From contig NZ_CP096255.1 of the NCBI RefSeq assembly GCF_011516635.5, positions 806,001 to 870,000 on the forward strand: a DNA stretch of 64,000 nucleotides. Direction: 5' to 3'. Under the pieces are notes generated by a model that saw nothing but the letters and a program-made list of their open reading frames with translations, was not told the DNA's origin and did not search any database. The DNA comes from Bradyrhizobium barranii subsp. apii (GTDB lineage: Bacteria > Pseudomonadota > Alphaproteobacteria > Rhizobiales > Xanthobacteraceae). This document shows positions 11,566 through 23,343 of this stretch, piece by piece. A program made the translations under genes and the position numbers. Within the stretch, counting starts at the first letter, position 1. The number at the start of each line of letters is the position of its first letter.

Positions 11566-12258
11566 TCAGCGGCGCTGCTCGCTTATGTTGCGCAAAAATG
11601 CCTCCACGGTGGGCATGATGTTGTTAACGATAATGTCGACGCCGGCCGCGGTCGGATGAATGCCGTCGGCCTGGTTGAGCTTGGCGTCGGCCGCGACACC
11701 GTCGAGGAAGAACGGATAGAGCGGCACGTCGAATTTTTTCGCAAGATCCGGATAAATCGAATTGAAGCGCGCGGCGTATTCCGCGCCGTAATTCGGCGGC
11801 GCCAGCATGCCGCACAGCATCACCGCGATCTTGCGTGCCTTCAATCGCTGGACGATGTCGGTCAGCGCAGTACGCGTCAAATCGGGGTCGATGCCGCGCA
11901 GCGCGTCGTTGGCGCCGAGCTCGATGATCACGCCGTCGGTTCCGTCCGGGACCGACCAGTCGAGCCGGTCACGGCCGCCGGACGAGGTATCTCCGGACAC
12001 GCCCGCATTGGTCATCTCGACCGCTATGCCTTTGGCCTGCAAGGCTTTTTGAAGTTTTGTGGGGAATGCGTCCTGGGCCGGGAGGCCGAGGCCGGCGCTC
12101 AGGGAATCGCCGAGAACGACAAGCTTGACCGGCTTTGCCGCTTCGGCCCATGCCGGATCCACCGCCGTCATCAAAGCGAACATCAACACGGCTATGTGCA
12201 TGAAGAATCCGTAACGCCTCTCGACCGCGTATGCGGAGTTGCCATATGACCGGACCAT
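11566..12258 (-). CDS. tesA: Exported GDSL-type arylesterase / acyl-CoA thioesterase I-like
   Basis: SGNH hydrolase in the TesA/arylesterase group, predicted periplasmic. Block I is VVLGDSLSAGLG, block II NAGVSGDTSSGG, block III ELGANDALRG, and block V DGIHPTAAG holds the catalytic Asp and His. The N-terminus has a basic stretch (VERRYGFF) and a hydrophobic core ending in PAWAEA, a plausible signal peptide. The start at 12258 keeps the basic region and makes about 230 residues; a start at 12201 would leave a short signal. The 12258 ATG overlaps the divergent ABC ATPase start on the same CATG. This head-to-head pairing with an ABC exporter is common in alphaproteobacteria. Confidence 0.88.
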   Translation of the reverse strand: MVRSYGNSAYAVERRYGFFMHIAVLMFALMTAVDPAWAEAAKPVKLVVLGDSLSAGLGLPAQDAFPTKLQKALQAKGIAVEMTNAGVSGDTSSGGRDRLDWSVPDGTDGVIIELGANDALRGIDPDLTRTALTDIVQRLKARKIAVMLCGMLAPPNYGAEYAARFNSIYPDLAKKFDVPLYPFFLDGVAADAKLNQADGIHPTAAGVDIIVNNIMPTVEAFLRNISEQRR

Positions 12259-12979
12259 GGATAGTCGCATCGAAACCTCTTCGCTCGCCGGCACCGCGCC
12301 GGACACCATCGCCATCTCCAACGTCAATCTTTCATTGGGTACGGGCGCGGCACGCGTTCACATCCTCAAGGATATCAGCCTGCGGGTCGCCTCGGGCGAG
12401 ACGATCGGCCTGATCGGCCCGTCAGGCTCGGGCAAATCCACGCTGCTGATGGTGATGGCGGGGCTGGAGCGTCCTGATAGCGGAGAGGTGGTGGTGTCAG
12501 GCACGCCTTTCAATGCCCTCGACGAGGACGCGCTGGCCCGCTTCCGCGGCCGCCAGGTCGGCATCGTCTTCCAGTCCTTCCATCTGATCCCGACCATGAC
12601 GGCGCTCGAGAACGTCGCCGTGCCGCTCGAACTCGCCGGCAACCCTGACGCTGCAAGACGCGCGGCGCAGGAGCTGCAATCGGTCGGGCTCGGCGATCGC
12701 CTGCATCACTATCCGACGCAGCTGTCCGGCGGCGAGCAGCAGCGTGTCGCGCTCGCCCGCGCGCTGGCGCCCGATCCCGCCATCCTCGTCGCGGACGAGC
12801 CGACCGGCAATCTCGACGAGGCGACCGGAAAGCAGATCGTCGATCTTCTGTTCAACAAACATGCCGAGCGCGGCATGACCTTGGTGCTGGTCACGCACGA
12901 TTCCTCGCTCGCACAGCGTTGCGATCGCGTGATCCGCCTGCGCTCCGGCCGCATCGACACCCAGTCTGCGCCAGCATGA
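12257..12979 (+). CDS. ABC transporter ATP-binding protein (LolD/YbbA type)
   Basis: ATPase of 240 residues for the permease encoded immediately downstream. The Walker A motif is GPSGSGKST, the signature [15 protein letters not shown], and Walker [16 protein letters not shown], which is characteristic of the MacB/LolD/YbbA class. Its stop overlaps the permease start by ATGA, so the two are translationally coupled. The start could be the TTG at 12239 or the ATG at 12257; the N-terminus is poorly conserved. Export of lipids, lipoproteins or toxic compounds is possible, but the substrate cannot be told from sequence. Confidence 0.92.
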   Translation: MDSRIETSSLAGTAPDTIAISNVNLSLGTGAARVHILKDISLRVASGETIGLIGPSGSGKSTLLMVMAGLERPDSGEVVVSGTPFNALDEDALARFRGRQVGIVFQSFHLIPTMTALENVAVPLELAGNPDAARRAAQELQSVGLGDRLHHYPTQLSGGEQQRVALARALAPDPAILVADEPTGNLDEATGKQIVDLLFNKHAERGMTLVLVTHDSSLAQRCDRVIRLRSGRIDTQSAPA

Positions 12980-15546
12980 GCATCGCGGCCGAACCGTTCG
13001 CGAAACCCAACGGCGTCGCGCTGTCGCTGCGCTACGCGCTGCGCGAATTGCGCGGAGGCCTGCGCGGCTTCTATGTCTTCATCGCCTGCATCGCGCTCGG
13101 CGTGATGGCCATCGCCGGCGTCGGCTCGGTCTCGGCGAGCCTGAGCGACGGTCTCGCGCGCGAGGGCCGCACGCTGCTCGGCGGCGACGTCTCCTTCGTG
13201 CTGTTCCAGCGCGAGGCAAAGCCCGAGGAAGTCTCCTTCCTGCGCTCGCGCGGCACCGTCTCCACCGCCGCGACCTTGCGCGGGATGGCGCGCTCCGCCG
13301 ACGGCCAGCTCGCGCTGGTCGAGATGAAGGCGGTCGACGACACCTATCCGATGCTGGGTCAGCTGACGCTGGCGCCGCCGCTGCCGATGTCCGACCTGCT
13401 CGCGGAGCGCGACGGCGCGTTCGGTGCCGCTGCCGATCCGACGCTGTTGGCGCGGCTGTCGCTGAAGACCGGCGACCGCGTCACCATCGGAAGCGCAACG
13501 TTCCAGATCCGCAGCACCGTCGAAGCCGAGCCCGACAAGCTCGCCGGCGGCATCGGTTTCGGGCCGCGCTTCCTGATCAGCGAGGCGGGCCTGCGTGCCA
13601 CCGGCCTGATCCAGCCCGGCAGCCTGGTGCGCTGGGTCTACCGGGTGAAGCTGCCTGATACCGGCAACAGCGAGCGCGCCACCGACGCCTTCATCGCGGA
13701 CGCGCGCAACGCTGCGCCGCAGGCCGGCTGGGAGATCCGCAGCCGCTCCAATGCCTCGCCGCAGCTCGAGCGCAACATCAACCGCTTCACGCAATTCTTG
13801 ACGCTGGTCGGCCTCGCCGCGCTCCTGGTCGGCGGCGTCGGCGTCGCCAATGCCGTCAAGAGCCATATCGACCGCCGGCTCGAGGTCATCGCGGCCTTCA
13901 AGGCGGTCGGCGCCACCGGCCGCGACGTGTTCGGTATCTATCTGGCGCAGGTCCTCCTGCTGGCGGGAATTGGCTCGGTGATCGGCCTTGCGCTCGGCGC
14001 CGCCATGCCGTTCGCCATCGTCGGCCTGTTCGGAAAACTGCTGCCGCTGCCGGTGGTGCCGGCCGTGCATGCCGACGAGCTCGCGCTGTCCTTCGTCTAT
14101 GGCCTGCTCACGGCGCTCGCCTTCGGCCTGTGGCCGCTCGGGCGCGTGCACGACGTGCCGGTCGCCGCGCTGTTCCGCGACACCATCAGCTCCGAATGGC
14201 ATCGGCCGCGCTGGAGCTATGTCGTGTTCATGGCCGTCGTGATCGCGCTGCTGATCGCGGTCGTGATCGGATTGTCCTTCGACAAGCGCATCGCCGCGGT
14301 GTTCGTGGCCTCCTCCGTCGTCGTGTTCGCCCTGCTCCGCGGCATCGCCGCCCTGCTGATGATGATCGCGCGCCGGCTGCCGCGCACGCGCCTGCCGATG
14401 CTGCGGCTGGCGATTGCCAACATCCACCGGCCCGGCGCGCTGACGCCCTCCGTCGTGCTGTCGCTCGGGCTCGGGCTCGCCGTGCTCGTCACCATCACCC
14501 AGATCGACGGCAATCTGCGCCGGCAGTTCCTTGCGGCCCTCCCTGAGCACGCGCCGTCGTTCTTCTTCATCGACATCCCGAGCACGCAGGCCGAGCAGTT
14601 CGACGGCTATCTGCGCCGGATCGCGCCGGGCGCAAAGGTCGAGGACGTGCCGATGCTGCGCGGCCGCATCGTTGCTGCGCGCGGCGTGCGTGCCGAGGAC
14701 CTCAAGCCCACCACCGATTCCGAATGGGTGCTGCAAAGCGACCGCGGCCTGACCTATACCGCCGAGCTGCCGAAGGGTTCCAAGGTGGTCGAGGGCGAAT
14801 GGTGGAGCGCCGACTATTCCGGCCCCCTGCTGGTCTCGATGGAGAAGAAGATCGCCGACGGACTCGGTCTCAAGCTCGGCGACGAGATCGTGGTCAACGT
14901 GCTCGGCCGCGACATCCCGGCCAAAATCGGCAATCTGCGAACCATCGACTGGCAGGGCATGGGCATCAATTTCGTGCTGGTGTTCTCGCCCAACGCCTTC
15001 AAGGGCGCGCCGCACACCCATATCGCGACGCTGACCGAGGCCGGCGGCACTGCGGCCGGCGACGGCAAGATCATCAGGCAAGTCGCCGACACCTATCCGA
15101 TGGTGACGAGCGTGCGCGTGCGCGAGGTGATGGAGACGGTCGGCTCGGTCGTGACCAATCTGGCGCTCGCGATCCGCGGCGCCAGCGCGGTGACCCTGAT
15201 CTCGGCGATCCTGGTGCTGGGCGGCGCGCTCGCCGCCGGCCACCGCCACCGGGTCTACGATGCGGTGATCCTCAAGACCCTCGGCGCGACCCGGCTGCGG
15301 CTGCTCGGCGCCTATGCCCTCGAATACCTGCTGATCGGACTTGCCACCGCGGTGTTCGGCGTGATCGCCGGCAGCGTCGCGGCCTGGATGATCGTGACGC
15401 GGCTGATGACGCTGAGTTTCGTTTGGCAGGCCGGCAGCGCGGCCGGCGTGGTCGCGGCGGCCCTGGTCGTCACGGTCGGACTTGGGCTCGCCGGGACGCT
15501 GCTGGCATTGAACAAAAAGCCCGCCACGGTGTTGCGGAATTTGTGA
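12976..15546 (+). CDS. ABC transporter permease, FtsX/YbbP type
   Basis: Large integral membrane protein of 856 residues, the partner of the preceding ATPase. One membrane segment near residue 35 is followed by a periplasmic MacB-like domain (about 60-260), a block of membrane helices (about 275-470 with FtsX signature residues around AAFKAVGATGRDVF), a second periplasmic domain, and three C-terminal helices (ILKTLGATRLRLLGAYALEY region). The duplicated FtsX cores are typical of the YbbP family. Start chosen at the ATG that overlaps the ATPase stop. The gene pair lies opposite tesA, as E. coli ybbAP lies next to tesA, which supports a shared role. Confidence 0.92.
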   Translation: MSIAAEPFAKPNGVALSLRYALRELRGGLRGFYVFIACIALGVMAIAGVGSVSASLSDGLAREGRTLLGGDVSFVLFQREAKPEEVSFLRSRGTVSTAATLRGMARSADGQLALVEMKAVDDTYPMLGQLTLAPPLPMSDLLAERDGAFGAAADPTLLARLSLKTGDRVTIGSATFQIRSTVEAEPDKLAGGIGFGPRFLISEAGLRATGLIQPGSLVRWVYRVKLPDTGNSERATDAFIADARNAAPQAGWEIRSRSNASPQLERNINRFTQFLTLVGLAALLVGGVGVANAVKSHIDRRLEVIAAFKAVGATGRDVFGIYLAQVLLLAGIGSVIGLALGAAMPFAIVGLFGKLLPLPVVPAVHADELALSFVYGLLTALAFGLWPLGRVHDVPVAALFRDTISSEWHRPRWSYVVFMAVVIALLIAVVIGLSFDKRIAAVFVASSVVVFALLRGIAALLMMIARRLPRTRLPMLRLAIANIHRPGALTPSVVLSLGLGLAVLVTITQIDGNLRRQFLAALPEHAPSFFFIDIPSTQAEQFDGYLRRIAPGAKVEDVPMLRGRIVAARGVRAEDLKPTTDSEWVLQSDRGLTYTAELPKGSKVVEGEWWSADYSGPLLVSMEKKIADGLGLKLGDEIVVNVLGRDIPAKIGNLRTIDWQGMGINFVLVFSPNAFKGAPHTHIATLTEAGGTAAGDGKIIRQVADTYPMVTSVRVREVMETVGSVVTNLALAIRGASAVTLISAILVLGGALAAGHRHRVYDAVILKTLGATRLRLLGAYALEYLLIGLATAVFGVIAGSVAAWMIVTRLMTLSFVWQAGSAAGVVAAALVVTVGLGLAGTLLALNKKPATVLRNL

Positions 15547-15816
15547 CAAATGGTAGCGGGCGAGCCCGCGATGTCGGAATCGCACGATTCCAGCGATTAA
15601 CCACGTCTGCTCGCCAGGATTGCGGGCGAGGGCGACATTCAGCCGCGCGTGGACGGTTGCAGCGAATGTGTTAGTTTCCCACATATCCAATGGGTTCGGA
15701 CCCCCGATTATGAGCCAGAATTTAGTCGGCACAGATCGGTATCCGAGATAGAATTTGACGAACCGGCGGCATGGCGACCCTCATGCCGGACCGGGCTAAC
15801 CAACGGGAATTCGACC

Positions 15817-16608
15817 ATGTCGGACCTAGACCGTAACTACGCTTCTCCTTTCGGCAGGGCCGCCGGGCGTGTTGACGCCGCGACGGTCGATGCCGGCCTG
15901 CGCGCCTATATGCTGCGCATCTACAATTACATGAGCATCGGCCTCGCCATCACCGGCCTGGCCGCGCTCGGCGTCTATATGGCCGCCGTGACCGACGTTC
16001 CGACCCCGGAAGCCGTCCGCGTCGGCAAGCTGTTCCTGACGCCGTTCGGCTACGCGATGTTCGTCAGCCCCCTGAAGTGGCTGTTCATGCTCGCGCCGCT
16101 CGCGATGGTGTTCGTGATCTCGGCGGGCATCAACCGTCTCGCCCCCTCGACCGCGCAGATCCTGTTCTGGGTGTTCGCGGCGCTGATGGGCATCTCGCTG
16201 TCCTCGATCTTCCTGGTGTTCACGCACACCTCGATCGTGCGGGTGTTCTTCATCACCGCGGCCACGTTTGGCGCACTGAGCCTCTACGGCTACACCACCA
16301 AGCGTGATCTGACCGGGATGGGCTCGTTCCTGTTCATGGGCCTGATCGGCATCATCATCGCGAGCCTGGTCAACCTGTTCCTGGCCAGCACGATGCTGCA
16401 GTTCATCGTGTCCGTGGTCGGCGTGCTGGTGTTCGCCGGCCTCACCGCCTGGGACACCCAGCGGCTGAAGAACGACTACATCTACGGCTACGCCTCGGCC
16501 GGCGGTGACATCGCAGAGCGTGCGGCCATCACCGGCGCGCTGTCGCTGTACCTGAACTTCATCAACCTGTTCACGCTGCTCCTGCAGCTCCTCGGCCAGC
16601 GCGACTAA
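15817..16608 (+). CDS. Bax inhibitor-1/YccA family membrane protein
   Basis: Seven-helix inner-membrane protein of 263 residues in the TMBIM/BI-1 family, which includes YccA (a regulator of FtsH) and YetJ calcium channels. After a 35-residue polar N-terminus (MSDLDRNYASPFGRAAG) come helices starting near YNYMSIGLAITG. The conserved C-terminal segments are FAGLTAWDTQRLKNDY and LYLNFINLFTLLLQLLG. ATG chosen at 15817 because it gives the family N-terminus. A strong terminator follows the stop, so it is a single-gene unit. The 270-base gap upstream contains no gene I can support. Confidence 0.93.
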   Translation: MSDLDRNYASPFGRAAGRVDAATVDAGLRAYMLRIYNYMSIGLAITGLAALGVYMAAVTDVPTPEAVRVGKLFLTPFGYAMFVSPLKWLFMLAPLAMVFVISAGINRLAPSTAQILFWVFAALMGISLSSIFLVFTHTSIVRVFFITAATFGALSLYGYTTKRDLTGMGSFLFMGLIGIIIASLVNLFLASTMLQFIVSVVGVLVFAGLTAWDTQRLKNDYIYGYASAGGDIAERAAITGALSLYLNFINLFTLLLQLLGQRD

Positions 16609-16633
16609 GCGCTTCGACGAGGGAACGGATACG

Positions 16634-16660
16634 AACCCCGGCCGAGAGGCCGGGGTTTTT
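16634..16660 (+). terminator. Rho-independent terminator after the Bax-inhibitor-1 gene
   Basis: A perfect 10-base stem AACCCCGGCC (16634-16643) and GGCCGGGGTT (16648-16657) with loop GAGA is followed by a T-tract. It lies 26 bases after the stop codon. Confidence 0.9.
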
Positions 16661-16691
16661 GTTTGGGCCGGGATGCGCGACGCCCCCCCCC

Positions 16692-16807
16692 GGCTTGTCA
16701 TCGTGCGCAATTGCGCACTGGGGCGGGCGATCCAGTACGCCGCAGCGGCTCGGTTCTAGCCGCGCTGTCTCGGAGTACTGGATGCCCCGCCTGCGCGGGG
16801 CATGACA
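16692..16807. repeat. Intergenic palindrome, class B
   Basis: The stretch holds the paired motifs GGCGATCCAGTACGCCGC and GAGTACTGGATGCCCCGCC, the terminal hairpin CCCCGCCTGCGCGGGG and the inner dyad GTGCGCAATTGCGCAC. The same arrangement occurs at 25.7 and 35.1 kb. Confidence 0.75.
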
Positions 16808-16906
16808 GCGGAGAAGATTGGAGGGCTGCTGCGCTGGCAATGACGGAGCATGGGGAAGCGGCGTTGCCCCTTCCAGTGACCGCGGGAAGGCTCTAATCTC
16901 GCCGCC

Positions 16907-17434
16907 ATGTCCGCACCTGAGATCAGGCCCGCCATTGAGGCCGACCTTCCCGCCATCACCGCCATCTACAAGCAGGCCGTCCGCGAGGGCACCGCGACAT
17001 TCGAGCTGGCGCCGCCGGATCTGGCCGAGATGACGCGCCGCTACCGCGCGCTGGTCGACGGTGGCTACCCCTATTTCGTCGCCATCCTCGATCGTAGCGT
17101 CGCCGGCTATGCCTATGCCGGCGCCTACCGGCCGCGGCCGGCCTACCGCTTCACGGTCGAGAACTCGATCTATCTCGATCCCACGTTCCACCGCCGCGGC
17201 ATCGGCTCGTTGCTGCTGGACCGGCTGATCGCCGAATGCGAGGCGCGCGGCTTCCGCCAGATGATCGCGGTGATCGGCGATTCCGCCAATGCCGGTTCGA
17301 TCGGCGTGCACACGCGCGGCGGTTTCAAGATGATCGGCACGCATCCCAATGTTGGCCTGAAATTCGGCCGCTGGCTCGACACGGTGATGATGCAACGCGA
17401 CCTCGGCGAGGGCGCGAGCACGGTGCCGAAATAA
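16907..17434 (+). CDS. GNAT family N-acetyltransferase, phosphinothricin acetyltransferase-like
   Basis: Acetyl-CoA-dependent acetyltransferase of 175 residues. The start IRPAIEADLPAITAIYKQAVREGTATFE and the segments YAGAYRPRPAYRFTVENSIYLDP and HRRGIGSLLLDRLI (acetyl-CoA pyrophosphate loop) are typical of the PAT/Bar branch, which acetylates phosphinothricin, methionine sulfoximine or related amino acids. The natural substrate here is unknown. It stands alone between two repeat elements. Confidence 0.9.
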   Translation: MSAPEIRPAIEADLPAITAIYKQAVREGTATFELAPPDLAEMTRRYRALVDGGYPYFVAILDRSVAGYAYAGAYRPRPAYRFTVENSIYLDPTFHRRGIGSLLLDRLIAECEARGFRQMIAVIGDSANAGSIGVHTRGGFKMIGTHPNVGLKFGRWLDTVMMQRDLGEGASTVPK

Positions 17435-17443
17435 CCTCGGTCT

Positions 17444-17519
17444 CGTAGGGTGGGCAAAGCGACTTGTCCGCCGTAGCTCGGAGAGCGAAGGCGGACAAGT
17501 CGCTTTGCCCACCCTACGG
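17444..17519. repeat. Intergenic palindrome, class A (CGTAGGGTGGGCAAAG)
   Basis: Perfect outer arms CGTAGGGTGGGCAAAGCGAC and their complement enclose inner arms CTTGTCCGCC and GGCGGACAAG and a short loop. It lies between the converging GNAT and DUF2794 genes, so it could act as a bidirectional transcript end. Four more copies are in this window (51.9, 55.3, 57.8, 61.5 kb). Confidence 0.85.
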
Positions 17520-17533
17520 CACCGTCCGTAAGG

Positions 17534-17905
17534 CTAAACCACCGCCAACTTGCGATCGATCACCAGCAGCACGCGCTCGAGCTCGTGGCCGCGGCGCAGG
17601 ATCAGGCCGGTCGCCGAGATCACGCTGTACATGCCCTGCTTGCGCGCCAGCCGCGGGTCCTTCTCGATGCGATAGATCGGCACTTCCGAGGCGCGGCGGA
17701 AGACCGAGAACACCGCGCGGTCCTTCAGGAAGTCGATGGCATAGTCGCGCCACTCGCCGTCGGCGACCATGCGGCCGTAGAGGTTGAGGGTGCGGTTCAG
17801 TTCCAGCCGGTTGAATGTCACCCGGTTGGGTTGGGCATTCGCAGCGGTGGGGCGCGCCACTGCGCGCTGCTCGCTCGGATCGGCATCCTCCGGCGTCAGA
17901 CTCAT
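17534..17905 (-). CDS. DUF2794 domain-containing protein
   Basis: Soluble protein of 123 residues with no known activity, conserved in alphaproteobacteria. The conserved core reads VTFNRLELNRTLNLYGRMV, then EWRDYAIDFLKDRAVFSVFRR and ISATGLILRRGHELERVL. I chose the ATG at 17905 because AGGAGG lies at the correct distance upstream; longer in-frame starts exist up to 18025 but lack this signal. Confidence 0.88.
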   Translation of the reverse strand: MSLTPEDADPSEQRAVARPTAANAQPNRVTFNRLELNRTLNLYGRMVADGEWRDYAIDFLKDRAVFSVFRRASEVPIYRIEKDPRLARKQGMYSVISATGLILRRGHELERVLLVIDRKLAVV

Positions 17906-18169
17906 CGAGCGCCTCCTCATCTCGCGGCATGATCGCATCCGCGAAGGACCGTCCCCGGAACCGCGGATCATGACAGTTGCATGATCGCGCCAACTGTTCC
18001 CCGCCGCAAGGGGCTCTTCACTCAACTGATTGAATCGGGGGCGAATCGGAGCACACGCAGGAGTGGAATTCTATCGCGGCAAACCGTCACGGGATCGTTA
18101 GAAGGAATCTTGATATCGCCGCTTTTCCGCCAAGCTCCTGCCGCCCTGCTTTGCGAAAATACCTGTGTG

Positions 18170-18279
18170 CGTTGACCCGGTCCTTTCGGTTCCGGATTCC
18201 TCAGCCCCCAGCCCCCCGGGGCCGTCAGGATCGGGTCTGTACGCGCGACAAGGAGGGCCAACGCAAGTTGGTCCTTTTT
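18170..18279 (+). ncRNA. Candidate small RNA with intrinsic terminator
   Basis: A terminator at 18255-18279 has no plus-strand protein gene in front of it. The 85 bases before it contain local dyads (CCGGTCCTTTCGGTTCCGG; CAGCCCCCAGCCCCCCGGGG) and a C-rich unpaired-looking stretch. TTGACC at about 18172 could be a -35 element, in which case the transcript would start near 18200. The 5' end is a guess. No known rhizobial sRNA family is recognised from memory. Confidence 0.4.
18255..18279 (+). terminator. Rho-independent terminator with GCAA tetraloop
   Basis: A GGGCCAAC stem pairs with GTTGGTCC (one G-U pair) across the GNRA tetraloop GCAA and is followed directly by five T residues. Confidence 0.7.
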
Positions 18280-18342
18280 GGTTTGTGCCGAGATGTTTCC
18301 GGCACGACCAACTTCCCTCTGATTGACGCGAAGACGACTCTC

Positions 18343-18476
18343 TCCCCTCATCCTGGGGAGCCGCGAGGCGGCGTCTCGCAGGATGGAAGGCCGCTGCATC
18401 AGCCGCGCCTGCATGGTTCTCGCGGCGACGCGTAGCATCGTCCGCCTCGCGCGCAAGGGCGCTCCTCACCATGAGG
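18343..18476. repeat. Intergenic palindrome, class D (CTCATCCTGGGGAGCCGC)
   Basis: Sequence of the type CCTCATCCTGGGGAGCCGCGAGGCGGCGTCTCGCAGGATGG, followed by a mirrored GCTCCTCACCATGAGGC segment. Related copies are at 26.5 and 28.3 kb. Confidence 0.65.
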
Positions 18477-18514
18477 CGTGAGAGCGAGTACGACGCTGGC
18501 GAGAGAAATCTGAT

Positions 18515-19291
18515 CTAGTGCAGCGACGTGTAAGCTGCGCCGAGCATCGCACCCGGCTTCTCACGGCTGCCGTCCTGGACATAGACCACAGCGCCGTCGA
18601 CGCCGTCGCGCGTGAGATTTTCCAACGGCACCGTCCAGCTTTCCGGACGCCCGTTCCAGTCGCCGACCTTGAGCAGGTTGCGCACGACGTTGTGATAGGT
18701 GATCTGCTGTCCGCGATTTTCGCCGCGGCTGATTGCGATCGGCACCGATTTCGTGATCGAGCAGATCCAGACCTCACCGTGCGAGACCGCCGACTCCTTG
18801 CTCGCCGCCACCGACACGTTGATCTGCTTGCCTGCAAGCGACATCGTCACCGGCACGCTCATTACGCCTGCGCCGTTGTCGGTCTTGCCGATCGCGCTCT
18901 CGATGCCGGCGCGATCGCTGCCGATGACATGCGTCGAACCGTTGACCACGACTTGCGGCGTATAGACCTCGCGGTCGCCGCGCATGCGCGAATAGGCGCG
19001 CTGCCGCGCCGAGAAGCGCGAATCCGCAAGCGTGTCCTTCCAGCCGAGATAATCCCAATAGTCGATCGGCATGCTCAGCGCGATGATCGACGGGTCGTTG
19101 GAGAGATCGCCGATGACCTGGTCGGCGGGCGGGCAGGAGGAGCAGCCCTGCGATGTGAAGAGCTCGACTACGGCGCGAGGATCAGCCTCGGCGGGACGGA
19201 TGACGGCGACGATGGCGCAGATACCAAGTGCTCCCGACCAGAGTGCACCGGACCAGCGCGAAACCAGATTAGAAGCCATCATTGCAGTCAT
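18515..19291 (-). CDS. DUF1223 domain-containing exported thioredoxin-fold protein
   Basis: Predicted periplasmic protein of about 258 residues. A hydrophobic N-terminus (LWSGALGICAIVAVI) with cleavage near AEADP is followed by VVELFTSQGCSSCPPAD, the DUF1223 signature with a thioredoxin-like CxxC, and later MPIDYWDYLGWKDTLADSRFSARQRAYS and YTPQVVVNG. The family is annotated only by domain and the redox partner is unknown. The start at 19291 is chosen over 19312 because it places the signal peptide at a normal length. It lies 217 bases downstream of acnA. Confidence 0.9.
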   Translation of the reverse strand: MTAMMASNLVSRWSGALWSGALGICAIVAVIRPAEADPRAVVELFTSQGCSSCPPADQVIGDLSNDPSIIALSMPIDYWDYLGWKDTLADSRFSARQRAYSRMRGDREVYTPQVVVNGSTHVIGSDRAGIESAIGKTDNGAGVMSVPVTMSLAGKQINVSVAASKESAVSHGEVWICSITKSVPIAISRGENRGQQITYHNVVRNLLKVGDWNGRPESWTVPLENLTRDGVDGAVVYVQDGSREKPGAMLGAAYTSLH

Positions 19292-19432
19292 TTTGAACGT
19301 CACACCTCGCACGCGTGGGGGAAGATCCTATCGCCTGATGGTCACCGTAGTCTTACGGGCATCGTACATTCAACCGTCCGGGGCGAGGTTTTCCGCCGGG
19401 CGGGACCATCGGACGCGTGTTCTAACGCACGA

Positions 19433-19456
19433 AGGCGGCCTTGTGATAGGCCGCCC
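19433..19456 (-). terminator. Hairpin after acnA
   Basis: AGGCGGCC (19433-19440) pairs with GGCCGCCC (19449-19456) around an 8-base loop, about 50 bases beyond the acnA stop. The tract after it on the minus strand is weak (TTCG), so efficiency is uncertain. Confidence 0.45.
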
Positions 19457-19508
19457 TCGTTTAACCTTCTACTCACGTCGCGGTGAGCCACCGTTCACAA
19501 ATTCGCGC

Positions 19509-22229
<2,721 letters not shown>

Positions 22230-22472
22230 GTAGGAAATCCCAATTGTTAGTTATACCCGGCAAGGGGTATTTTAACACCGTCAGCGAGTCCGGCTGGGTC
22301 GCTTGCAGGGGCAGGTTGAGTTGCTGCATCAAGTAGTTCCGGGCTTATAGAAGCTTTCTAACCGCGCCGCCACAGCCACAAACGTGCCGCAGCAATCCGC
22401 GAGCCAAAAATTCCCATGCGCTACCCCAAGATTTCCTGAGGCCAGGCTTTGAGCGGATTGAACCAAGGCAAG

Positions 22473-23075
22473 ATGCAGCTGTCCGGACGCGGGGTCGTTT
22501 GCGTGCGCGGCGGGCGCGAGGTGTTTTCCGGGCTCGATTTCGAGGCGGTCTCGGGCGAAGCCGTGGCGGTCGTGGGCCGGAACGGCTCGGGCAAGACCTC
22601 GCTGCTGCGGCTGATCGCGGGCCTGCTGATTCCGGCCGGCGGGACAATCGCGCTCGATGGCGGCGATGCCGAGCTGACGCTGCCGGAGCAGTGCCACTAT
22701 CTCGGCCATCGCGACGCCCTGAAGCCGGCACTGAGCGTGGCGGAAAACCTGTCATTCTGGGCTGATTTTCTGGGCGGCGAGCGCAGTGATGCGGCCAAGA
22801 GCCTCGCCATCGTCGGGCTCGATCACGCCACTCACCTGCCCGCGGCCTTCCTGTCCGCCGGCCAGCGCCGCCGCCTGTCGCTGGCCCGGCTGCTGACGGT
22901 GCGCCGCCCGGTCTGGCTGCTGGACGAGCCGACTACGGCGCTGGACGTGGCCGGCCAGGGCATGTTCGAGGGCCTGATGCGGGAGCATCTCGGCCGAGGC
23001 GGCCTGATCATCGCGGCGACGCATGCGCCGCTGGGCATCGATTCGCGGGAGCTGAGGATTGGGGGTGAGGTATGA
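22473..23075 (+). CDS. ccmA: Heme exporter ATP-binding protein CcmA
   Basis: ATPase of the CcmABCD complex, which releases heme-loaded CcmE for cytochrome c maturation; 200 residues. Walker [10 protein letters not shown], the signature [14 protein letters not shown] and Walker [13 protein letters not shown] are present. ATG at 22473 gives [14 protein letters not shown]; an in-frame alternative start at 22449 exists. ccmB follows after a 268-base gap occupied by a repeat, which is a looser arrangement than the usual tight ccmAB junction. Confidence 0.95.
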   Translation: MQLSGRGVVCVRGGREVFSGLDFEAVSGEAVAVVGRNGSGKTSLLRLIAGLLIPAGGTIALDGGDAELTLPEQCHYLGHRDALKPALSVAENLSFWADFLGGERSDAAKSLAIVGLDHATHLPAAFLSAGQRRRLSLARLLTVRRPVWLLDEPTTALDVAGQGMFEGLMREHLGRGGLIIAATHAPLGIDSRELRIGGEV

Positions 23076-23110
23076 AGTGGGGGGACCCTCAGTTTTCCGA
23101 GCGGCTGGGT

Positions 23111-23292
23111 ACCAGCCTCTCCGTTCCCTCCCCCCTTGCGGGGGAGGGTCAGGGAGAGGGGTGCCACACGGCGCGCTCTTTCGAGTCTAGCGTTGGGAAA
23201 ACAGGGGCTCCGTTGCCGGCAGCTCATCCCCAACAACCATTCCTCCCGGGGCTACCCCTCTCCCCCGCCCTCCCCCGCAAGGGGGGAGGGAG
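23111..23292. repeat. Intergenic palindrome, class E (CTCCCCCTTGCGGGGGAG)
   Basis: Two inverted arms, CCCTCCCCCCTTGCGGGGGA near 23120 and CCTCCCCCGCAAGGGGGGAG near 23270, flank about 110 bases of unrelated sequence. It interrupts the ccmA-ccmB junction. A similar element with the GTGGGAGAGGGTG core is at 29.6 kb. Confidence 0.75.
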
Positions 23293-23343
23293 CGCAGTGT
23301 GCGTGGGGCTGGCAGACACGAATCTCGCCATCGGATACACCCC

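Larger units (their letters stand above)
17906..18514. other. 609-base gap without a protein gene; holds a candidate sRNA and a repeat
   Basis: No open frame here has a recognisable product or a good start signal. The right part holds a class D repeat (18343-18476). The middle holds a convincing plus-strand terminator (18255-18279), which implies a short non-coding transcript. The left part (17906-18165) shows nothing I recognise beyond the DUF2794 upstream region. Confidence 0.6.

Noticed and set aside
12709..15732. Minus-strand open frame of about 1,000 codons opposite the ABC genes
   Set aside because: Composition is low-complexity Arg/Gln/Asp/His and it mirrors the codon pattern of the permease. 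There is no domain or start signal.
22245..22280. ATACCC/GGGTAT dyad upstream of acnA as an iron-responsive element
   Set aside because: It does not match the Irr (ICE) or RirA sites I know and lies close to the start; could be chance or a weak terminator.
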